From positions 1-64,000 of the forward strand of contig NZ_FPBO01000009.1 in NCBI RefSeq assembly GCF_900116645.1: DNA of 64,000 bases. Reading direction: 5' to 3'. The DNA comes from Pseudoduganella namucuonensis (GTDB lineage Bacteria > Pseudomonadota > Gammaproteobacteria > Burkholderiales > Burkholderiaceae_D). Position numbers and translations under genes: made by a program. Below, piece by piece: positions 18,422-24,683 of this stretch. Below the pieces are notes generated by a model. It was not told the origin of the DNA. It saw nothing but the letters and a program-made list of their open reading frames with translations, and searched no databases. Within the stretch, counting starts at the first letter, position 1, and each line of letters opens with the position of its first letter.

Positions 18422-18709
18422 TTAGCGGTCTGGGGCGGGCGGCCACTGCCGGGCGACATTCACGAGGGCCAGCACGCGAACGGATTCACCATACACTTCG
18501 TAGACCAGCCGGTAGCTCTCGTGCGGGATCAGTTCTCGTGTGCCCGGAACCTTGCCTGCATGGCCGAGATAGGGGAAATCGGAAAGTTTCGCTGCGGCCC
18601 TTGCGAACAAATCATCCATTCTGGCCGCCGCCACTGGATTGTCCTCCGCAATGTATTCCATGATATCGCCCCGGTCCTGCTCGGCCTCGGGCGACCATAC
18701 GATTTTCAT
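18422..18709 (-). CDS. RelE/ParE-family toxin
   Basis: A 95-residue ParE/RelE-superfamily protein. Hallmarks are MKIVWSPEAEQDRGDIMEYIAEDNPVAA at the N-terminus (an amphipathic helical pair), LSDFPYLGHAGKVPGTREL in the middle and the strand pair YRLVYEVYGESVRVLALV near the end. ParE members poison gyrase; RelE members cleave mRNA; sequence alone favours ParE (GTRELIPHESYRLVYEV). It overlaps the upstream antitoxin by 4 bases, the expected order antitoxin then toxin. It ends 4 bases past the mutS-side gap and is convergent with nothing. Confidence 0.88.
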   Translation of the reverse strand: MKIVWSPEAEQDRGDIMEYIAEDNPVAAARMDDLFARAAAKLSDFPYLGHAGKVPGTRELIPHESYRLVYEVYGESVRVLALVNVARQWPPAPDR

Positions 18710-18990
18710 TTTTTACCTGATCGCAGCAGCTCCGCGCGGCGCGCCGCGAACCGTGCCTCGACCTCGTCATTGGCACGTCCGAGTCCGGCGTCGAGGGACG
18801 CCCGCGCGGCATCCACCTTGGTCTGCAGGAACGCGTCATACTCACGCGCCTCGCGCTGCCGCTGGATGAATTCGCGCATCATTTCGCGAACGATCTGCGA
18901 CGCCGGCCGATGCGTGGCCGCAGCTTCGGCCATGAAGGCTTCCCGCAATTCGGCTTCGAGTTTCATGGTGAAAATAGCTTCCTTCGACAT
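18706..18990 (-). CDS. Ribbon-helix-helix-type antitoxin
   Basis: A 94-residue partner of the toxin. The N-terminal part (AIFTMKLEAELREAFMAEAAATHRPASQIVREMMREFI) fits an RHH DNA-binding fold: a short strand then two helices. The C-terminal part (about residues 45-94) is charged and helical and should wrap the toxin. The ATG at 18990 gives MSKEAIFTM; the internal Met at 18966 has a better placed GAAGGAAG and is an alternative. An imperfect inverted repeat at 19011-19031 is a plausible autoregulatory operator. Confidence 0.83.
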   Translation of the reverse strand: MSKEAIFTMKLEAELREAFMAEAAATHRPASQIVREMMREFIQRQREAREYDAFLQTKVDAARASLDAGLGRANDEVEARFAARRAELLRSGKK

Positions 18991-19010
18991 CTGTGGCTCG
19001 CAACGTGGCA

Positions 19011-19031
19011 GGTATGGTTAAAGTATATACC
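19011..19031 (-). promoter_or_regulatory. Candidate operator/promoter of the toxin-antitoxin operon
   Basis: GGTAT at 19011-19015 and ATACC at 19027-19031 form an inverted repeat, and the segment includes the palindrome GTATATAC (19023-19030). On the minus strand it contains TATACT, a possible -10. It lies 20-40 bases upstream of the antitoxin start, where RHH antitoxins commonly bind. Confidence 0.5.
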
Positions 19032-19144
19032 TTGTCCGCACCATGCCGTAAAGACCGGCTCCCAGGCGTTTTGCGCTACCATTGCCATACGGGCGGCCTG
19101 AGCCGTCGCCCGCCTCGATTCAACAGGACGACAGGACACCTTCG

Positions 19145-19927
19145 ATGCACCGGTTTTTCAGATTGGCGGGATGGGCCGCGCTGTGCCTCGGCTCGGCGGC
19201 CTGCGCGGCGGACCCGGTGACCATCGTTTCCTCTGAAAACGCGCCCTTCGCCTACACCGACGCCCGCACCGGCAAGGTGGCCGGCGTCACCACCGACATC
19301 CTGGCCGCCGTGTTCAAGCGCGCCAACATCGCCTACGCGGCGGAGATCTATCCCTGGGCGCGCGCCTATATGATGGGCAAGTCCAACGCGGACACCTGCG
19401 TGTTCCCCGTCACCCGCCTGCCCGAGCGCGAGGCGCTGTTCCAGTGGGTGGGGCCGCTGTCGGTGAACACCTGGGTGCTGTTCGCGCGCGCCGATTTCAG
19501 CTCCCGGCTGGAAGGCCTGGAGGACTTGCGCTCCCAGCACATCGGCGGCCTGCTCGAGGACGGGCCGTCGCAGTACCTGAAGGCGCAGGGCCTGAACGTC
19601 GAACTGGTGGGCGACAACAAGCACAACATCCGCAAGCTGGCGGCGGGCCGGCTGACCCTGTGGGCCACGGGCCTGGAGCGGGGCCGCATCCTGGCCGAGG
19701 AAATGGGCGTGACGGGCTTGAAGCCGGTCTTCTTGCTGCGCGAGGTCGACCACTACATGGCTTGCCATCCAGGCATGCCGCCGGCCACCATGGCGAAGCT
19801 GAACAAGGCGCTGGAATCCCTGCGCGGCGAAGGCGCGCTGAAGGCCATCGCGGCGCAGCACGAATCGAAACGCCTGCTGGGCAAGTCCACCCAGCCGCCC
19901 GGCGGCGGGGAGCGCGCCCGCCGCTAG
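19145..19927 (+). CDS. Periplasmic substrate-binding (SBP_bac_3-like) protein
   Basis: A 260-residue secreted type-2 periplasmic binding protein. Signal peptide MHRFFRLAGWAALCLGSAACAA; then PVTIVSSENAPFAYTDARTGKVAGVTTDILAAVFKRANI, the usual start of amino-acid-type SBP3 domains. No ABC permease or ATPase gene is adjacent, so it may be a stand-alone sensor or scavenger; many Oxalobacteraceae encode several such orphan proteins (recollection). The ligand is unknown. I chose 19145 because it begins the signal peptide. The 3' end overlaps the convergent LysR gene by 4 bases. Confidence 0.85.
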   Translation: MHRFFRLAGWAALCLGSAACAADPVTIVSSENAPFAYTDARTGKVAGVTTDILAAVFKRANIAYAAEIYPWARAYMMGKSNADTCVFPVTRLPEREALFQWVGPLSVNTWVLFARADFSSRLEGLEDLRSQHIGGLLEDGPSQYLKAQGLNVELVGDNKHNIRKLAAGRLTLWATGLERGRILAEEMGVTGLKPVFLLREVDHYMACHPGMPPATMAKLNKALESLRGEGALKAIAAQHESKRLLGKSTQPPGGGERARR

Positions 19928-20805
19928 ACCGGCGTGGACGGCAACGCGCGCAGCCAGTCGAACACCAGCTGCACCGACGGCGTGCGCGGCGCCAGCGTCG
20001 AGCGGGTCAGCCACAGCGTCGGCAGCGGCAACGTCGGCACCTGCTCCAGCGCGCACACGCGCCCGGCCGCCAGCGCGCTGTCGGCGGCCAGCCGCGACAC
20101 CAGCGCGATGCCCAGTTCCTGCTCGGCGGCCGACAGCAGCAGCGCCGTGTCGTCCACCGTGATGGCGCGCCGCGGCGTCAGCGCGTGCGCGTCCATCCAC
20201 GGCGCCCATTCGGGCCGCCGCTCGTCCAGGATCAGCGGCGCCCGCGTCAGCACCTCTGGGAAGGGCAGGGCGCGCAGGCGCCGCGCCGTCTCCGGCCCGC
20301 ACACGGCCAGCGCGGCGTCCCGCAGCAGCGGCACGGACTGCATGTCGTCCGAGCGCAATTCGCGCTCCGAGATGATGAGGTCGACATCGAGCCGGTCGAT
20401 CTCGTGCAGCTCGTCCCTGGTGGACAGCCACACCTCCAGCGCCGGGTAGGCCAGGCGCAGCTCGCGCGCGCGCGCCATCAGCCAGCCGCCGGCCAGCGCC
20501 GGGCCGCAGGCCAGGATCACGGAATCGGGATTGCGGTAGGGCTCGATGCGTTCGCGGCCGTCGCGCAAAGTCTTCAGCGCGCTGGCCACGGTCTGGCTGA
20601 ACAGCTCGCCGGCCGCCGTCAGCTTCACGCCCCGTCCCGCCCGGCTGAACAAGGCCTGGCCGACCCAGGTTTCCAGGTTCAATATCTGGTGGCTGATGGC
20701 CGACTGCGTCAGCGACAATTCCCGCGCCGCGCGCGAGAAACTGCCCAGCGCGGCGGTGGCCTCGAACGCGAGCAGGCTTTGCAGGGGAGGCAGGCGCTTG
20801 TGCAT
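19924..20805 (-). CDS. LysR-family transcriptional regulator (GcvA-like)
   Basis: A 293-residue LysR regulator. The N-terminal winged helix (LPPLQSLLAFEATAALGSFSRAARELSLTQSAISHQI, residues about 5-40) has the LAFEAtA.GSFsrAA pattern of the GcvA/AmpR branch. The effector domain begins near residue 90. It is divergent from the agmatinase gene with a 127-base gap, the usual LysR arrangement, so it likely controls speB and itself. An in-frame upstream Met (MNDIGPP, 13 codons earlier) is possible. Its stop overlaps the convergent solute-binding gene. Confidence 0.92.
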   Translation of the reverse strand: MHKRLPPLQSLLAFEATAALGSFSRAARELSLTQSAISHQILNLETWVGQALFSRAGRGVKLTAAGELFSQTVASALKTLRDGRERIEPYRNPDSVILACGPALAGGWLMARARELRLAYPALEVWLSTRDELHEIDRLDVDLIISERELRSDDMQSVPLLRDAALAVCGPETARRLRALPFPEVLTRAPLILDERRPEWAPWMDAHALTPRRAITVDDTALLLSAAEQELGIALVSRLAADSALAAGRVCALEQVPTLPLPTLWLTRSTLAPRTPSVQLVFDWLRALPSTPV

Positions 20806-20932
20806 GGTATTAAAAAATCTAATGGGTGGGCCAATATCGTTCATTTTACATCGCGCGGCAACGGGCGGAGAATCATGGTTGCGCGGGGATATCATCATTT
20901 CCCTCATAGCCAACCACGCAAGGAAGACCACC

Positions 20933-21901
20933 ATGAGTTCGGAAATCAAGGGCGATGGCGCCATACGCCGCGCATCGCTGTACGGCAGCCACCCGGAAAT
21001 GACCTACGCCGGCGTGCTCAGCTTCATGCGCCGCAAGTACAGCCGCGAGCTGGACGGCGTCGACGTGGCCGTGTCCGGCATCCCGCTGGACCTGGCCACC
21101 ACCTTCCGCCCGGGCGCCCGCCTCGGCCCGGCCGCCGTGCGCGCGGCCAGCGTGCAGCTGGCCGAGCTGATGGCCTTCCCGTGGGGCTTCGATCCCTTCG
21201 ACGAGCTGGCCGTGGTCGACTACGGCGACTGCTACCTGGACGCGCACAACCCGCTGGGCATTCCCGAGGCGATCCGAGCCCACGCCCGCGCCATCCTCGC
21301 CGGCGGCGCCAGGATGCTGACCCTGGGCGGCGACCACTACATCACCTATCCGCTGCTGCAGGCCCACGCCGAGAAGTACGGCAAGCCGCTGTCGCTGATC
21401 CACTTCGACGCCCACTGCGACACCTGGGCCGACGACAGCCCCGACTCGCTAAACCACGGCACCATGTTCCACAAGGCCGTCAAGGAGGGCCTGGTCGACC
21501 CGGCGACGTCGGTGCAGGTCGGCATCCGCACCTGGAACGAGGACTTCATGGGATTCAACGTGATCGACGCGCCGTGGGTGCACGCGCACGGCGCCGGCGC
21601 GGCGCTGGAACGCATCCTGTCCATCGTCGGCGACCGCCCGGCCTACCTGACCTTCGACATCGACTGCCTGGACCCGGCCTTCGCGCCCGGCACCGGCACG
21701 CCGGTGGCCGGCGGGCTGAGCTCGGCCCAGGCGCTGCACATGGTGCGCGGCATGGGGCCGGTCAACCTGGTGGGCATGGACGTGGTGGAGGTGTCGCCGC
21801 CGTTCGACCATAGCGAGCTGACCGCGCTGGCCGCCGCCCACATCGCCGCCGACCTGCTGTGCGTGCTGCGCAACCGCAAGGTCGCCGCCAGGGCTGGCTG
21901 A
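20933..21901 (+). CDS. speB: Agmatinase / ureohydrolase (SpeB-like)
   Basis: Hydrolyses agmatine to putrescine and urea, or a related guanidino compound. The 322-residue product shows all ureohydrolase manganese motifs: LTLGGDHYITYP, IHFDAHCDTW and LTFDIDCLDPAFAPGTGTP. The DAHCDTW variant carries Cys where E. coli SpeB has Thr, so substrate preference (agmatine versus guanidinobutyrate or others) should be treated as open. AAGGA precedes the ATG. The divergent LysR gene is the likely regulator. Confidence 0.88.
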   Translation: MSSEIKGDGAIRRASLYGSHPEMTYAGVLSFMRRKYSRELDGVDVAVSGIPLDLATTFRPGARLGPAAVRAASVQLAELMAFPWGFDPFDELAVVDYGDCYLDAHNPLGIPEAIRAHARAILAGGARMLTLGGDHYITYPLLQAHAEKYGKPLSLIHFDAHCDTWADDSPDSLNHGTMFHKAVKEGLVDPATSVQVGIRTWNEDFMGFNVIDAPWVHAHGAGAALERILSIVGDRPAYLTFDIDCLDPAFAPGTGTPVAGGLSSAQALHMVRGMGPVNLVGMDVVEVSPPFDHSELTALAAAHIAADLLCVLRNRKVAARAG

Positions 21902-22002
21902 CCGTGTAGCGATCGACAACGCCGCCGGGCCGGATTCGCGCCCGGCGTGGCCGGCCGACCACGTATCTTCGGCCCGGTGTGCATAGCGGCCTTGTAGCCC
22001 GG

Positions 22003-22008
22003 TATAAT
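22003..22008 (+). promoter_or_regulatory. TATAAT immediately upstream of the HDOD gene
   Basis: A consensus -10 ends 6 bases before the ATG at 22015; no ribosome binding site fits between. Transcription would start at or next to the ATG, suggesting a leaderless mRNA. Confidence 0.5.
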
Positions 22009-22014
22009 TTGTGT

Positions 22015-22851
22015 ATGGAAAAACTGAGAGACTATGCGCAAGTCGTCGCCGAAGCCCGCACTGGCCAGCTGGTGTTCCCCACCAGCGTGAACGCGGCGTT
22101 GCAATTGCAGCAGGCGCTAGCCGATCCGGATTGCCATGTGGAGGACGCGATACGCCGCGTGCTGGCCGAGCCCATGCTGGCGGCGCGCGCCGTCGCGCTG
22201 GCCAACTCGGCCGTGTTCAGCCGCCACGGCGGCCCCACCGTCACCAGCGCCCGCGGCGCCGTGGTGCGTGTCGGCTACCGCAACCTGTATTCGCTGGCGG
22301 CGGCCATGGTGGTGCGCCAGTTCGGCGCGCGCATCCGCGATCCCCAACTGCGCTACCAGGCCGAGCAGCTATGGAAGCACTGCGCCCACGTGGCGGCGCT
22401 GGCGCACCTGCTGGGCCGGCACCTGACGCGGGTGGACCCCGACACCGCCATGTTCGCCGGCATCATGCACGAGGTGGCCGGTTTCTACCTGCTGTCCCGC
22501 GCCGACGACGTGCCGGGCCTGCTGGACGATCCCGACCAGCGCATGGGCGCGCTGCACGAGATCCTGTCGCGCGAACTGATGATCAAACTGCAAGTGCCGG
22601 AGCCGGTGGCGGCCGCCATCGTCTCGCTGCGCGGCGGCGCCATCGCGGTGCCCCCGCAGGGGCTGCGCGACACGCTGCTGCTGGCCAAGCGCCTGGCCCC
22701 GGTCCGTTCGCCGCTGCGCCTGGGCGACGACGCCGTGCTGGCCGGCAAGGCCGCCGTCGACGCCTACCTGCAGGGCAACACGCTGATCGACGAGATCCTG
22801 TTCGAATCCGCCGACGACGCGCGCTCGATGAGCGCCGCGCTGCTGGTCTGA
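22015..22851 (+). CDS. HDOD-domain protein
   Basis: A 278-residue cytoplasmic protein consisting of one HDOD domain (FPTSVNAALQLQQALADP, ANSAVFSRHGGPTVTSARGAVVRVGYRNLYSLAAA, HCAHVAALAHLLGRHL, AGIMHEVAGFYLL). HDOD proteins resemble HD phosphohydrolases and usually act in signalling. The family's single HD-like pair is reduced here: H-E in IMHEVAG rather than a full HD motif, so catalysis is doubtful. The chosen ATG at 22015 lies 6 bases after a TATAAT. Confidence 0.85.
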   Translation: MEKLRDYAQVVAEARTGQLVFPTSVNAALQLQQALADPDCHVEDAIRRVLAEPMLAARAVALANSAVFSRHGGPTVTSARGAVVRVGYRNLYSLAAAMVVRQFGARIRDPQLRYQAEQLWKHCAHVAALAHLLGRHLTRVDPDTAMFAGIMHEVAGFYLLSRADDVPGLLDDPDQRMGALHEILSRELMIKLQVPEPVAAAIVSLRGGAIAVPPQGLRDTLLLAKRLAPVRSPLRLGDDAVLAGKAAVDAYLQGNTLIDEILFESADDARSMSAALLV

Positions 22852-22870
22852 GGCCGCGAGGGCCGAGGGC

Positions 22871-23377
22871 CTAGGCGGCCAGGGCCGCCTCGAGGATCGC
22901 CACCAGCGAGGCGACGCCGTCGGCGTCGACCTGGTCGAAGCGGCCGGGCAGCGGACTGTCCAGGTCGAACACGCCGAACACGGCGCCGTCCTTGAACACC
23001 GGCACCACCAGCTCCGAGCGGGAAGCGGCGTCGCAGGCGATGTGGCCGGGGAAGGCGTGCACGTCCGCCACCACCATGGCCGCGCCCCGCTCGACGGCCG
23101 CGCCGCACACGCCGCGGCCCTTCTTGATGCGGATGCAGGCCGGCTTGCCCTGGAACGGCCCCAGCACCAGCTCATCGCCTTGCAGGAAATAGAATCCGGC
23201 CCAGTTCAGGCCCGGCATGGTGTTGAACACGAGCGCGCTGAAGTTGGCCGAGTTGGCGATCATGTCGCGCTCGCCGGCGAGCAGTCCCTGCAATTGTGGG
23301 CGCAGGTCGGCGTACATGGCTTGCTTCGCTTCCGGGGTGTCGGTGCGGTATGCCGCGTCGCTGATGGTGAAGGTCAT
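22871..23377 (-). CDS. msrC: Free methionine-(R)-sulfoxide reductase (GAF domain)
   Basis: Reduces free methionine-R-sulfoxide; an antioxidant enzyme. The 168-residue GAF domain shows the family pattern NWAGFYFLQGDELVLGPFQGKPACIRI, GRGVCGAAVERG, and HIACDAASRSELVVPV. Three cysteines (in PACIRI, GRGVCG and HIACD) correspond to the catalytic and resolving positions of the yeast and E. coli enzymes. An AAGGGA ribosome binding site supports the start. It is convergent with the HDOD gene. Confidence 0.93.
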   Translation of the reverse strand: MTFTISDAAYRTDTPEAKQAMYADLRPQLQGLLAGERDMIANSANFSALVFNTMPGLNWAGFYFLQGDELVLGPFQGKPACIRIKKGRGVCGAAVERGAAMVVADVHAFPGHIACDAASRSELVVPVFKDGAVFGVFDLDSPLPGRFDQVDADGVASLVAILEAALAA

Positions 23378-23540
23378 GGTATATATCCCTTGGTGTGTGG
23401 AGGGCGTATCTTACGCCGCCCAGCCGGAGTCCGCATTTCCGAAAAAAAACATTGTCAGAAAGAATAATCTCGCAACCATGCGCTAGTTGCCGAAAAAAAT
23501 TGGTAGTATGGAATAGGAATCCACCTCTGTCCCGAACGTG

Positions 23541-24683
23541 ATGAACACCGCTGTGACTGCCCCCATCAATATCCTGATCGTCGACGACATCGCGCAAAAC
23601 CTGACGGCGTTCGAGGCGCTGCTGGCGCGGCCCGGCCTCACCCTGCTCAAGGCGTCCTCCGGCGCGCAGGCGCTGGAATTGCTGCTGGTGCACGAGGTGG
23701 CCCTGGCGCTGATCGACGTGCAGATGCCCAATATGGACGGCTTCGAACTGGCCGAGCTCATCCGCGGCAGCGAACGCACGCGCGCCATCCCCCTGATCTT
23801 CCTGACGGCCGCCACCCGCGAGCGCGGCTACAGCTTCCGCGGCTACGAGGCGGGCGCGGTCGACTTCATGTACAAGCCGGTCGATGGCCAGGCCCTGGTC
23901 AGCAAGGTCAACGTCTTCGTCGAGCTGTACCAGCAAAAGAAGCAGATGACGCGGCAGCTGGAGGAATTGCAGCGCTCGCTGCGCCTGAACGAGATGTTCA
24001 CCGCCGTGCTGGGCCACGACCTGCGCACGCCGCTGTCGGTGGTGATGAACGGCGCCATGCTGTTGCCGATGATGACCGACCATCCGAAGGTGGCGGTCAC
24101 CGCGCAGCGCATCCAGAGCAGCGCGCGGCGCATGGCGCAGATGGTGGACCAGCTGCTGGACCTGGCGCGCATCCGCTCAGGCGAAATGCGGCTGCGCGCT
24201 GCGCCCGCCGGTCTGGACGAGCTGTGCCGCGCGATAGCCGACGAGTTCCAGGCCGTCGACCAGCCGTCCCGCGTCGCCATCGAGTGCGTCGGCGACGCGC
24301 GCTGCGTGTGCGACGCCGGCATGGTGTCGCAAGTGCTGTCCAACCTGCTGGGCAACGCGCTGATGCACGGCGAGGCCGCGCAGCCGGTGCGGGTGGAGAT
24401 CGACGGGACGGCGCCGGACCAGGTCGCCATCCGCGTGTGCAACCATGGCGTGATCGCGGCGGGGCAGTTGGCCTGCCTGTTCGAGCCCTACCAGCAGGGC
24501 TGTGAAAGCCGCAAGTCCGGCCAGGGCCTGGGCCTGGGGCTGTACACGGCGCGCATGTTCGTGCAGGCCCACGGCGGCGATATCGCCGTCCGATCGACGG
24601 CGGAGGAGGGCACCGTGTTCTCCGTCACGCTGCCGCGCGAGCCGCGGCCGCAGCCCCGGCCGCGGCCCGACGGCGCGGCATGA
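23541..24683 (+). CDS. Response regulator-histidine kinase fusion protein
   Basis: A 380-residue cytoplasmic protein with an N-terminal receiver (residues 10-125, phospho-acceptor Asp at about 59 in LIDVQMPNMDG) followed by a histidine kinase: H-box LGHDLRTPLS with His at about 159, N-box NLLGNALMHG, and G-box GQGLGLGLYTARM. A short coiled coil (QQKKQMTRQLEELQRSL) joins the parts. There is no membrane segment or input sensor domain, so it probably receives phosphate from another kinase. A GTG 3 bases upstream of the ATG is an alternative start. It overlaps the next kinase gene by 4 bases. Confidence 0.9.
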   Translation: MNTAVTAPINILIVDDIAQNLTAFEALLARPGLTLLKASSGAQALELLLVHEVALALIDVQMPNMDGFELAELIRGSERTRAIPLIFLTAATRERGYSFRGYEAGAVDFMYKPVDGQALVSKVNVFVELYQQKKQMTRQLEELQRSLRLNEMFTAVLGHDLRTPLSVVMNGAMLLPMMTDHPKVAVTAQRIQSSARRMAQMVDQLLDLARIRSGEMRLRAAPAGLDELCRAIADEFQAVDQPSRVAIECVGDARCVCDAGMVSQVLSNLLGNALMHGEAAQPVRVEIDGTAPDQVAIRVCNHGVIAAGQLACLFEPYQQGCESRKSGQGLGLGLYTARMFVQAHGGDIAVRSTAEEGTVFSVTLPREPRPQPRPRPDGAA

